Source of the DNA: Saprospiraceae bacterium
GTDB taxonomy: Bacteria; Bacteroidota; Bacteroidia; Chitinophagales; Saprospiraceae
Reading direction: 5' to 3'
DNA: 6,613 bases
Assembly: GCA_007125435.1 (NCBI GenBank)
Contig: SLDF01000056.1
Coordinates: forward strand, 1-6,613
Of this stretch, positions 1 through 6,386 are shown in pieces. The notes beneath the pieces were generated by a model. It saw nothing but the letters and a program-made list of their open reading frames with translations, was not told where the DNA came from and did not search any database. Every line of letters begins with the position of its first letter. Positions within the stretch are counted from its first letter, which is position 1. A program made the translations under genes and the position numbers.

Positions 1-15
1 AGCTAGAGCTTAGAG

Positions 16-99
16 AATTTTACTTTAGACGAGTGCTGAAGAGAGAGCATAGCCTTAAGTGCTACGCGACCGATGAAGCAGGAAGTATAAAGTAAAATT
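16..99. repeat. 12-bp perfect inverted repeat, 60-nt spacer
   Basis: AATTTTACTTTA at 16-27 is the exact reverse complement of TAAAGTAAAATT at 88-99. The flanking bases do not extend the match on either side. The arms are AT-only apart from one G:C pair, so some chance matching is expected. Twelve perfect pairs around a 60-nt spacer could still be terminal repeats of a very small element or the closing stem of a structured transcript. Role unknown. Confidence 0.45.
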
Positions 100-124
100 A
101 TCAAGCAGTGCAGCGGTCTAGTCT

Positions 125-358
125 TTGAAGATGGCATCAAGGGTAGCCTGACTCCGTAAGTATTTTTTTTCGAAGAGATTGCTCAGAAGAGCAAGACTTG
201 GGGGCATTAAGATGGCTATTTTCAGACTCTCAAAAGCGACCCGTAACGCAGTGGAGGGTGATGCCCAAAGCATAAACCCAGACTAAACTACAGCATATTC
301 ACCTGTCGTATTTCCTTATTCAAGTTCTTGGTCACTTTTACTTGAAAGACGGCATCAA
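125..358. repeat. Imperfect 16/17-bp direct repeat (125-140 and 342-358)
   Basis: TTGAAGATGGCATCAA at 125-140 recurs as TTGAAAGACGGCATCAA at 342-358, differing by one inserted A and one T/C change. The second copy spans the TGA stop of the outer-membrane protein gene (355-357 on the minus strand). The copies bracket about 200 bp of non-coding DNA. This could be a degraded target duplication, a small tail duplication of the gene, or coincidence. Confidence 0.4.
179..194. other. Small hairpin TTGCTC-AGAA-GAGCAA
   Basis: A 6-bp perfect stem (179-184 with 189-194) closes a 4-nt loop AGAA. An eight-T run lies about 9 bp to its left (163-170). On the plus strand the T run precedes the stem, and on the minus strand it reads as an A run, so this is not an intrinsic terminator in either direction. 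It may be part of a structured or repeat element. Confidence 0.4.
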
Positions 359-1059
359 AATCTAGCGAGCAATGATACATGTAGGCCAAAAAAAGCAAGG
401 GCCGTCTTTCGCTCTTCAAAGATGTCAGTGGTGAAGGAAGGATTCAGATCTTCCCAATTATCGACACGAAGGTAGTGGCTAATGGGCGATGTCTCCAAAA
501 ACTGAAAGCCCAAATCAACGGCAAAATTATTCTTCAAGGGTATGATCACCCCAGTACCTAAACCATATTGCAATCCCCAGCTACTGGCAAAAATCGATGA
601 TCCTGCACTGCTATTATTGAAGGTGTCAACAGTGCTCAGGAAAGTAGCTAAACGCCTTGCACCCACTCGCACCTCTCCATAAGGTTGCCACTTTTGAAAC
701 CACTCCGGCATATATCTCAAGCTGAAAGCAAATGAAAGGTGTGTATTGTACAAATCTTCTCTAAACTCTGTCGCTTCGCCAAATTGTGTAAAGCCTGAAT
801 AGACCGTGCTGAATGTATTACTCAGGCCGTAAGTAGCATCGATACCGTAAAATATTTCAGGATTCCTCGTAGTTGATAAAATGCCTAAATTGAACCCACC
901 GTATACATTGGATGTAAAGTCTCTGTAATCCAATACAGGGAATAGCACATCCACACCAATGCGAAAATAAGTGGCGCCTATGGTCTGACTGAGCACTTCA
1001 TGGCTCATAGTCCAGACCATAAGCACCAATAAAGAACAACGAATTAAGCGCTTAATCAT
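355..1059 (-). CDS. Outer-membrane beta-barrel protein, small porin-like or OmpA-like barrel
   Basis: The 234-residue protein starts with a Sec signal peptide: basic MIKRLIR, a hydrophobic stretch at residues 8-17, and probable cleavage near residues 23-25 (LSQ). The mature part is a run of alternating amphipathic strands rich in aromatic and Gly residues, for example YFRIGVDVLF (31-40), YGGFNLGIL (53-61), YGLGTGVIIPL (165-175) and FAVDLGFQF (179-187). It ends in Phe (LLARF), the usual last-strand signal for BAM-dependent insertion. About eight strands would fit this size, as in small Bacteroidota barrels of the OmpA/PorT-like type. No periplasmic OmpA domain follows, so a transport or adhesion role cannot be assigned. 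The start is ATG at 1059-1057; another ATG four bases upstream is out of frame. No Shine-Dalgarno sequence is visible. The gene is divergent from the PLP enzyme and appears monocistronic here. The barrel class is well supported; function is unknown. Confidence 0.85.
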   Translation of the reverse strand: MIKRLIRCSLLVLMVWTMSHEVLSQTIGATYFRIGVDVLFPVLDYRDFTSNVYGGFNLGILSTTRNPEIFYGIDATYGLSNTFSTVYSGFTQFGEATEFREDLYNTHLSFAFSLRYMPEWFQKWQPYGEVRVGARRLATFLSTVDTFNNSSAGSSIFASSWGLQYGLGTGVIIPLKNNFAVDLGFQFLETSPISHYLRVDNWEDLNPSFTTDIFEERKTALAFFGLHVSLLARF

Positions 1060-1129
1060 GCATTCTAAACTTAACTGAAATAAAAAATGTTGTTTGTCGA
1101 CTATCTGGTCAGTTAAAAATATATATAGT

Positions 1130-1137
1130 CAAATTTA
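1130..1137 (-). promoter_or_regulatory. Candidate Bacteroidota -7 promoter element for the barrel gene
   Basis: Read on the minus strand, this is TAAATTTG, an exact match to the Bacteroidota -7 consensus TAnnTTTG. It would place transcription start near 1123, about 65 nt before the ATG at 1059. A TTG lies 24 nt further upstream, slightly beyond the usual 17-23 nt spacing to the -33 element, so the upstream half is weak. The consensus is established knowledge; use of this site is inference. Confidence 0.35.
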
Positions 1138-1152
1138 ATAGTGTCTTTGTTC

Positions 1153-1160
1153 TATCTTAG
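1153..1160 (+). promoter_or_regulatory. Possible -7 element for the PLP enzyme gene
   Basis: TATCTTAG matches TAnnTTTG at five of six fixed positions and lies 35 bp before the ATG at 1196. I see no TTG at a suitable distance upstream, so this is only a weak candidate. The 26 bp before the start codon are A-rich with no Shine-Dalgarno sequence, as is common in Bacteroidota. Confidence 0.2.
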
Positions 1161-1195
1161 CCAATCAAAAATCAAATCTATAAAAAACTTAGTTC

Positions 1196-2395
1196 ATGAA
1201 AGGATTTTCTACGAATAGCCTCCATAATTTTAAAGAAGAAAGAAAAAATGCCCCGCATGTTCTGCCTATATATACGACTTCTTCTTTCACTTTTGAGACA
1301 CTTGAAGATAGTATTGAAGTTTTCCAGAGAAGGACTGACGGTCATGTCTATAGTCGATATGGTAACCCTACCGTACAAACAACAGAAAATCAAATTGCAG
1401 CACTCGAAACGCTAATCACAGGATTGGATGCTCAGTGCTTGATGACAAGCTCAGGTATGAGTGCCATACATGTCCTTATATCCGCTATTTGCCAAAAAGG
1501 AGATGCCGTCCTAAGTGCAAAGCGGCTCTATGGAGGGACTACAGAGTTATTTGAAAAGGTGCTGAAGAGACAGGGTATTGATTTTATATACACAGATGAC
1601 TTCGAAGCTGATAAACTTAATGACATATTGCGCATACATCCACATATCAAAGTGCTATACTTAGAAACCCCCTCTAATCCAACAATGCATTGCATTGACT
1701 TAAAACGATGCGCTCAGTGGGCAAAGGACCATAAAGTAGAAACCATCGTCGACAATACATTTTGTACACCATTCATTCAAAAACCGCTTACACTTGGCAT
1801 AGATCATGTAATATACTCGACAACGAAATACCTGAATGGTCACGGTAGTGGTATTGCAGGAGCTATTGTAAGCCAACATATACAATTCATGGACGAGAAC
1901 GTAAGGGTGCAATTAAAACTGAGTGGTGGCACGTGCAGCCCATTTGAGGCGTGGCTGGTGCATACCGGTCTCAAAACACTAGAACTAAGAATGCAAAGGC
2001 ATAGTGAAAACGCGATGGCTTTAGCTGAATTTTTGCAATCGCATCCCGCAGTTAGTCAAGTCTTCTATCCGGGGCTAGAGACACATTCGACGCACGACAT
2101 CGCCAGTGTACAGATGGATAAGTATTTTGGAGGAATGCTGAGCTTTGATATCAAGGGTGGGCAAAAGGCAGTAAGCCAATTAGTCAAATCACTGAAAATT
2201 GCCACTTACGCGCCGACACTTGGAGATGTTGATACGCTGATCATGCATCCGGCTACAAGCTCTCACCAAAGCATCTCTAAAGAAGACCAAAAACTGGAAG
2301 GCGTAACTGATGGTTTATTAAGGGTATCTGTCGGCATTGAAAACCGGGAGGATATTATTGCTGACTTTGAACAGGCCTTAGGTCAACTGTCCTGA
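1196..2395 (+). CDS. PLP-dependent trans-sulfuration family enzyme (Cys/Met metabolism)
   Basis: This 399-residue cytosolic enzyme has the usual length and full motif order of the Cys/Met metabolism PLP family. YSRYGNPT (52-59) supplies the Tyr and Arg that bind cofactor phosphate from the neighbouring subunit. SSGMSAI (85-91) is the phosphate-binding loop and LYGGT (111-115) carries the Tyr (112) that stacks on the ring. LETPSNPT is at 156-163, VDNTF (Asp186) contacts the pyridine nitrogen, and STTKYLNGH carries the Schiff-base Lys211. Arg376 in LLRVSVGIE should bind the substrate carboxylate. Members catalyse gamma-replacement or elimination on homoserine esters, cystathionine or methionine. 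Gly114, where classical methionine gamma-lyases have Cys, argues against typical MGL. The HPATSSHQ (351-358) and VSVGIENREDIIADFEQAL-type C-terminus resemble O-acetylhomoserine sulfhydrylase or cystathionine synthase/lyase relatives. Exact reaction is unresolved. Its 3' end overlaps the convergent cysteine desulfurase gene. Confidence 0.9.
   Translation: MKGFSTNSLHNFKEERKNAPHVLPIYTTSSFTFETLEDSIEVFQRRTDGHVYSRYGNPTVQTTENQIAALETLITGLDAQCLMTSSGMSAIHVLISAICQKGDAVLSAKRLYGGTTELFEKVLKRQGIDFIYTDDFEADKLNDILRIHPHIKVLYLETPSNPTMHCIDLKRCAQWAKDHKVETIVDNTFCTPFIQKPLTLGIDHVIYSTTKYLNGHGSGIAGAIVSQHIQFMDENVRVQLKLSGGTCSPFEAWLVHTGLKTLELRMQRHSENAMALAEFLQSHPAVSQVFYPGLETHSTHDIASVQMDKYFGGMLSFDIKGGQKAVSQLVKSLKIATYAPTLGDVDTLIMHPATSSHQSISKEDQKLEGVTDGLLRVSVGIENREDIIADFEQALGQLS
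2378..2395. other. 18-bp tail-to-tail overlap of convergent genes
   Basis: The TAA stop of the desulfurase (2380-2378, minus strand) lies inside the last codons of the trans-sulfuration enzyme, whose TGA is at 2393-2395. The overlap TTAGGTCAACTGTCCTGA is quasi-palindromic (GGTCAACTGTCC against GGACAGTTGACC), so both strands encode Gly-Gln-Leu: the proteins end in GQLS and GQLT. There is no room for an intergenic terminator, so the transcripts probably overlap as antisense RNA. Confidence 0.9.
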
Positions 2396-3559
2396 TTTGT
2401 ACATTTTCCATATGGGTGATTCAGAGCGTAGCTTTTGGACGCCTTGCTGTATAATGTGGAAGGCTTCTTCTATTTCATTTTCTGATGTGTACCTACCCAG
2501 GCTGATGCGTATAGAACTATGTGCCTCGTCTTCTGTGAGGCTTGATGCCATCAAAACATGTGATGGCTCTATCGAGGCCGATGTGCAAGCTGAACCGGAT
2601 GCCACTGCGAGCTTTTGATTGAATGTCAGCATGAGCGCCTCACCATCTACATGTAAAAACCTTATGTTTATGACGTGTGGCATTCTGTGTGCAGTCGTAT
2701 TTAATACACAGTCTTCTATCTCATGGAGTAGTCGAAACTCTAAGCGATCTCTTAGTGCTTCGAGGCGAGAAGATTCTTTATGAATTAAAGATACACCAAG
2801 CTCAACGGCGGCACCAAGCCCCACTATACCGGGTACATTCAGCGTACCGGATCGCATCCCTCTCTCATGTCCCCCCCCATCAATTAAAGGCATCAATCTA
2901 ACACGAGGGCTTTTACTGCGTACATACAAACCTCCAATCCCTTTTGGGCCATACACTTTATGCCCTGAAAAGGCCAGAATATCTATACGAGAGGACTGAA
3001 CGTCAATTGGTGTTTTTGTCAAAGCTTGAGTAGCGTCAGAAAAAAGTAAAACACCAGCCGATCGACAGATCTGGCCTATTGCAGCCATGTCTTGTATACA
3101 CCCAGTTTCATTATTAGCCCACATGATACTTACTAAAATCGTATCCGGTCTGATGGCCTCCTCCAAAGCTTCTATGTCCACCCTACCCTCTTTATCTACA
3201 TCCAATAAGGTAACCTCTCCACCTCGGCGGCTTACCCAGTCGCAGGTATCCAATACAGCCTTATGTTCTGTCTTGACCGTAATGACATGTTGGCCTTTAC
3301 TGTTGTAAGCTTCAAAAACACCTTTGATCGCCAGATTTACAGACTCAGTAGCGCCCGAGGTGAAAATGATTTCTTTTGGCTCAGCATTTATAGCAGATGC
3401 AATCTGCTCTCTGGCTATAATGACGGCCTCATCCGCCACCCAACCCATAGCATGGCTTCGACTTGCAGGATTGCCATATTGCTCCCTGAGGTAAGGCATC
3501 ATCTTATCAAGTACAGTAGCATCTAGAGGGGTTGTCGCATTATTGTCGAAGTATATCAT
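2378..3559 (-). CDS. nifS: Cysteine desulfurase, NifS/IscS type (class V aminotransferase fold)
   Basis: The 393-residue PLP enzyme converts cysteine to alanine and holds the sulfur as a persulfide for Fe-S cluster assembly or tRNA and cofactor thiolation. Signatures run in order: YFDNNATTPLD (3-13), YGNPASRSH (28-36), FTSGATES (66-73), TEHKAV with His99 over the PLP ring, ANNETG (148-153), SDATQAL with Asp175, SGHKVYGPKGIGG with Schiff-base Lys201, RSGTLNVPGIVG (236-247), and ISLGRYT with Arg356. The persulfide Cys325 lies in SGSACTSASIEPSHVL, the extended catalytic loop of group I (NifS/IscS) enzymes rather than the short SufS loop. Length is slightly below E. coli IscS. No scaffold gene (iscU, nifU, suf) lies in the window, so the sulfur acceptor is unknown. 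The ATG at 3559-3557 puts the conserved YFDNNATT motif at residue 3, as in the family. The gene is convergent with, and overlaps, the trans-sulfuration gene. The symbol is family-level only. Confidence 0.95.
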   Translation of the reverse strand: MIYFDNNATTPLDATVLDKMMPYLREQYGNPASRSHAMGWVADEAVIIAREQIASAINAEPKEIIFTSGATESVNLAIKGVFEAYNSKGQHVITVKTEHKAVLDTCDWVSRRGGEVTLLDVDKEGRVDIEALEEAIRPDTILVSIMWANNETGCIQDMAAIGQICRSAGVLLFSDATQALTKTPIDVQSSRIDILAFSGHKVYGPKGIGGLYVRSKSPRVRLMPLIDGGGHERGMRSGTLNVPGIVGLGAAVELGVSLIHKESSRLEALRDRLEFRLLHEIEDCVLNTTAHRMPHVINIRFLHVDGEALMLTFNQKLAVASGSACTSASIEPSHVLMASSLTEDEAHSSIRISLGRYTSENEIEEAFHIIQQGVQKLRSESPIWKMYKSGQLT

Positions 3560-3695
3560 TCTATAAATTACTGATTTCTTATTGATAAACCCTGAATCTG
3601 TAATAGAGTTCCGATGAAAGGATGAAGAAGAACTTGCTTTGTCATCAGATCACAAGTGTAATGAAATACCTTCACATAAGAAATCCCTGTTGAAA

Positions 3696-3741
3696 TAATT
3701 ATGTAATTGAAACCTAATGAATTATATTCATGACATAATTA
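3696..3741. promoter_or_regulatory. Nested inverted repeat upstream of the phosphoesterase operon
   Basis: TAATTATGT (3696-3704) is the exact reverse complement of ACATAATTA (3733-3741). Between these 9-bp arms sits a second inverted repeat, ATGAA (3717-3721) with TTCAT (3727-3731), around a TTATA loop. The structure ends 28 bp before the ATG at 3770. It could be a regulator-binding site or a 5' leader structure. It is AT-rich, so chance is a real alternative. No clear TAnnTTTG element was found nearby. Confidence 0.35.
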
Positions 3742-3769
3742 ATGATGGTTTTCTAAAAATAATTGCTGC

Positions 3770-5095
3770 ATGATAAATCGTATTTATAAAATTCCATTTT
3801 TATTTTTCCTTACTCAACTTTGTCTTTTTTTCTGCTTCATATCTTGTGAAAGCTCAACTGAAAATGGTGGTTCAGTAAAGTCAAGGGTTCAAAGTGATGA
3901 CATGAAAGTCATGCATACCAGGGTTATATGGACCAATGAGCCATCTAATCATGCTATCATTTCATGGACCAGTTCTGACCAGGGAGGCCGACATTTAGTG
4001 CAGTATGTTCAAAGTGACCAAAAACCTTCAGAAAGTGCATTGAGGGAATCTGTACAAAGTATGAGAGACGGAAAAATTTCGATTGATGAATCCAAAAATC
4101 AATTAAACTCTGAGCAAGGTTATTTTCATCACGCAGAGATGGTAAATCTGGATCCGGACTCTAAATACTATTTCAGAGTATGTTCGGATGATGCTTGCTC
4201 AGATATTTACTGGTTTAGAACTGCTCCGCTTTCAGGAACTGATTTCAGTTTGTTATTTGGTGGCGACTCTCGCATTGGTGGCAATGAGGTTGAATATGGT
4301 CACAAATCCAGACATACAGAAAGGCAAATCATGAATAAAAATATTGCAACATTGGTTGAAAAAGACCCATCCATACTTGCATTTGTTCATGGCGCAGACT
4401 TTTGTTCCAATGCCGAATGGCGATATTTGTATTGGTGGTTTGAGGATTATGAATATACCATCACCTCAGATAACCGCATCCTACCTTTGATCATTTCCAG
4501 AGGTAATCACGATATGGAGATTGGCTTCGTGGAAAACTTTTGGCTGGGGGACATTTCATATAAAAACTCAGATGGCTATTACTTCAATACAGAGTTTAGC
4601 AGTGATGTCAATCTGATCACCCTCAATACAGAAACCAGCCTTACAGGTGACCAAAGAAAATGGCTGGAAAACGAGCTTAAAAGGAGTCGTCCTCAGTACA
4701 AATGGCTTTTTGTCCAATACCACAAACCCGCATGGCCTGCTACCAAGCCGTTTGAGAGAGAGGATTTTGCTCGCATCAGGAAGCATTGGATCCCATTATT
4801 GGAAGAATATGATGTAGACCTCGTTGTAGAGTCCGATGGGCATACCCTTAAAAGAACTGTACCTATCCTCAATAATAAAAAAGATGACAAAGGCATCATA
4901 TATATTGGAGAAGGCGGACTCGGTGTGCCTCAAAGAAAGGCGGATCCGGCCAGGTGGTATTTTAAGGATGGTGGTCTTGCAACGTCTGCTCACCACGTTT
5001 GGAAAATGACATTTAAAAATAACTCTGCTCAAGTTTCAGCTATCGGTATAGATAGAAATATACTTGATCAATTCACCATTAGGTCGAAGCAATAA
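3770..5095 (+). CDS. Lipoprotein metallophosphoesterase, purple acid phosphatase-like, variant metal site
   Basis: The 441-residue protein begins with a lipoprotein signal peptide: basic MINRIYK, hydrophobic residues 8-25, then lipobox FIS-Cys26, so it should be lipid-anchored in the envelope. Residues about 49-152 form a fibronectin III-like domain typical of the purple acid phosphatase N-terminus, ending YYFRVCS...YWFRTAP. The calcineurin-like domain follows: GGDSR (Asp166), HGADF (207-211, Asp210), RGNHD (244-248, Asn246 and His247), QYHKPAW (His318), and ESDGHTLKRT (354-363, His358). The Tyr of the canonical GDxxY motif, which gives purple colour by binding Fe(III), is Ser213. Aligned on the following KRT, the first His of GHxH is Asp356. 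It is therefore probably a binuclear metal phosphomonoesterase or phosphodiesterase with a modified site, not a true purple enzyme; substrate unknown. Start has no Shine-Dalgarno sequence. A two-base gap couples it to the next gene. Confidence 0.85.
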   Translation: MINRIYKIPFLFFLTQLCLFFCFISCESSTENGGSVKSRVQSDDMKVMHTRVIWTNEPSNHAIISWTSSDQGGRHLVQYVQSDQKPSESALRESVQSMRDGKISIDESKNQLNSEQGYFHHAEMVNLDPDSKYYFRVCSDDACSDIYWFRTAPLSGTDFSLLFGGDSRIGGNEVEYGHKSRHTERQIMNKNIATLVEKDPSILAFVHGADFCSNAEWRYLYWWFEDYEYTITSDNRILPLIISRGNHDMEIGFVENFWLGDISYKNSDGYYFNTEFSSDVNLITLNTETSLTGDQRKWLENELKRSRPQYKWLFVQYHKPAWPATKPFEREDFARIRKHWIPLLEEYDVDLVVESDGHTLKRTVPILNNKKDDKGIIYIGEGGLGVPQRKADPARWYFKDGGLATSAHHVWKMTFKNNSAQVSAIGIDRNILDQFTIRSKQ

Positions 5096-5097
5096 AA

Positions 5098-5925
5098 ATG
5101 TTCACAAAGCAAGAGAATACTGAGTTTCTTTTAAAATCGTTGGTGTTATTAACCCAGATTACCATTACACTTTTGACGATTCCCTTAATTTACGAGTTAT
5201 ACAGAGGGTCCTCTGTCGTCAATATTTACTTATTCATTGAAAAAGGTTGGAGTTATGAGTCCATTTTAATTTTGGAAATAGTTTTTTGTGTCATTTTGCT
5301 CCTATCCTTAACCGGTGTTTGGCTACACATTAGAATAAGTGGTATGGTGATTTCTGTAATAATCATCACAGTCGCAGTCGTTAGCTACCTCAATGGTGGT
5401 AAACTGCATCATGATATAAAACTTATCTCATCGATTATTAGAGGTGTTTTTCCTGCTATCTTTTGGTGGGTATTACCACTTGTACAATACAAACCCTATT
5501 CTGATGAAATGAAATATAAGGCTGATAACTTACTTATGATAAAACGTTTTGCATTAGTAAGTACTAGCTTAATTTTTTTGACTCACGGTTTTTTATGCCT
5601 AAAGGGATACCCTCTTTTTCTGGACTACCTGATTGGATCGATTGCCACGATTTCAGGTATTTATATACAACAATCTAGTGCAGAGGTCATGGTAGTGACT
5701 ATAGGCATTATAGATATACTTGGTGGCATATTGTTATGGATCACACAAGATAAAAGATTGCTCTATTGGCTGTTCATTTGGGCTGTTCTGACAACTAGCA
5801 TTAGGGTTCTGGAGGGAGGTTTTGGCAATTGGCAAGAGGCCTTCATAAGGACACCTCATATTGCTCTTCCTTTAGTGCTTATACTCATTCATATTCAAGG
5901 TCAATATAGAAGTATTCAGACTTGA
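5098..5925 (+). CDS. Nine-helix DoxX-like integral membrane protein
   Basis: The 275-residue protein is almost entirely hydrophobic, with about nine likely membrane helices at residues 11-33, 54-76, 79-97, 110-129, 151-170, 173-191, 197-215, 220-237 and 252-268. The C-terminal half carries a pattern I associate with DoxX-like membrane proteins: LIFLTHGFLCLKGYPLF (158-174), GIIDILGG (203-210), a Trp-rich helix leading to TTSIRVLEGG (232-241), and RTPHIALPLVLIL (251-263). The N-terminal half is an extra four-helix region I do not recognise. No enzyme motif or signal peptide is seen; the protein should sit in the inner membrane. Its ATG lies two bases after the phosphoesterase stop with no separate promoter or ribosome site, so it is almost certainly translated from the same message and may work with that lipoprotein. 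The family call is by pattern memory and moderate; molecular function is unknown. Confidence 0.75.
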   Translation: MFTKQENTEFLLKSLVLLTQITITLLTIPLIYELYRGSSVVNIYLFIEKGWSYESILILEIVFCVILLLSLTGVWLHIRISGMVISVIIITVAVVSYLNGGKLHHDIKLISSIIRGVFPAIFWWVLPLVQYKPYSDEMKYKADNLLMIKRFALVSTSLIFLTHGFLCLKGYPLFLDYLIGSIATISGIYIQQSSAEVMVVTIGIIDILGGILLWITQDKRLLYWLFIWAVLTTSIRVLEGGFGNWQEAFIRTPHIALPLVLILIHIQGQYRSIQT

Positions 5926-5944
5926 AAACAGTATAATCGCCCTA

Positions 5945-5996
5945 ACCATGGTAACTCATGGTCAACCTAAGCAAAAACTTGGATCACTTATTTTTT
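5945..5996 (+). terminator. Weak possible terminator region after the operon
   Basis: ACCATG (5945-5950) pairs with CATGGT (5957-5962) around a six-base loop, 20 bp after the stop of the membrane protein gene. A T-rich run follows only about 25 bp later (5988-5996) rather than directly. This does not meet the usual intrinsic terminator pattern, so it is only a candidate transcript end. Confidence 0.2.
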
Positions 5997-6056
5997 CTGG
6001 GGACTAACACATAAAAATTCAAACGGTCAATAATAGGATAATCGGTTTATAGCCTT

Positions 6057-6068
6057 TTATCATGATAA
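6057..6068. promoter_or_regulatory. 12-bp perfect palindrome TTATCATGATAA
   Basis: The 12 bases are exactly self-complementary, and the next pair outward breaks the symmetry. Close by, ACATGTG occurs twice (6071-6077 and 6088-6094), each containing the palindrome ACATGT. Clustered short palindromes of this kind can be operators, but no adjacent gene start is in the window, so no role can be assigned. Confidence 0.3.
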
Positions 6069-6145
6069 GAACATGTGAGAAATACATACATGTGGCAGGG
6101 TACATATAGTTGATCTGACCTTGAACCTATGCAATCTACTAGTCT

Positions 6146-6175
6146 TTTCTTTTTTGCTCCAGGTCAAAAAAGAAA
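6146..6175. repeat. 11-bp-stem A/T hairpin at the boundary of a repeat-like region
   Basis: TTTCTTTTTTG (6146-6156) is perfectly complementary to CAAAAAAGAAA (6165-6175) around the loop CTCCAGGT. It is immediately followed by more A residues and then CCCCGCCGC, an abrupt base-composition change. T-run/loop/A-run hairpins of this kind commonly mark dispersed intergenic repeats in Bacteroidota; it could also act as a two-way transcription stop. The pairing is seen directly; the repeat family is inferred. Confidence 0.5.
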
Positions 6176-6203
6176 CAAAAAACCCCGCCGCTGTGATTCT
6201 GAA

Positions 6204-6386
6204 GCTAAAACTCAAGAGCTCCCCGCTCGCTGCTAAAACTCGCCTTGATCCTTTTGATATCTATTTTACATTTCTGATTGTGGATTGCTAAGGCGATTGC
6301 TAAGTCATGGTGACTGCTCAAACAGTTAGCCTCTCTTTTGGCTTGCGCGCGTCTTGAGTTTCTTCACGCTTCATAATCAAGGCGGA
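6204..6386. repeat. Candidate dispersed repeat core: direct and inverted repeats
   Basis: GCTAAAACTC occurs at 6204-6213 and again at 6232-6241. AAACTCAAG (6208-6216) matches the reverse complement CTTGAGTTT at 6353-6361, and CGCCTTGAT (6242-6250) matches ATCAAGGCG at 6378-6386. The two inverted pairs interleave (A-B-A'-B') rather than nest, so they cannot form one simple stem. Composition is richer in GC than the flanks. I interpret this as a decayed or non-autonomous repeat, not a gene. Confidence 0.45.

Larger units (their letters stand above)
1..354. other. Non-coding left flank with small repeats
   Basis: I see no gene I can defend here. Stop codons are frequent on both strands. The longest short frame is a 44-codon minus-strand ORF at 3-137, preceded in frame by a stop and with no recognisable start signal or family motif. 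The region holds a 12-bp perfect inverted repeat (16-27 and 88-99), a 6-bp-stem hairpin with a 4-nt loop (179-194), an eight-T run (163-170), and one half of an imperfect direct repeat (125-140). It lies downstream of the minus-strand outer-membrane gene, so its right part probably includes that gene's 3' untranslated region. The density of small repeats suggests a decayed or dispersed repeat element, but this is inference. Confidence 0.5.

Noticed and set aside
3..137. 44-codon minus-strand ORF as a small protein gene
   Set aside because: A stop lies in frame upstream, there is no start signal, and the residues match no family I recognise; its 3' half also lies across the inverted repeat.
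319..346. TTCAAGT/ACTTGAA stem just downstream of the barrel gene, as a terminator
   Set aside because: Seven perfect pairs, but the loop is 14 nt, the stem is AT-rich and no T run follows it on the minus strand.
2397..3526. Plus-strand ORFs opposite the cysteine desulfurase
   Set aside because: They are antisense shadows; the minus-strand protein carries every family motif without interruption.
4568..5032. Minus-strand ORFs opposite the phosphoesterase
   Set aside because: Shadow frames of a gene whose plus-strand product has a complete domain structure.
6079..6291. Open plus-strand frame of about 70 codons in the right flank
   Set aside because: It has no ATG, a Lys/Ala-type low-complexity stretch from the hairpin, and crosses the repeat region.
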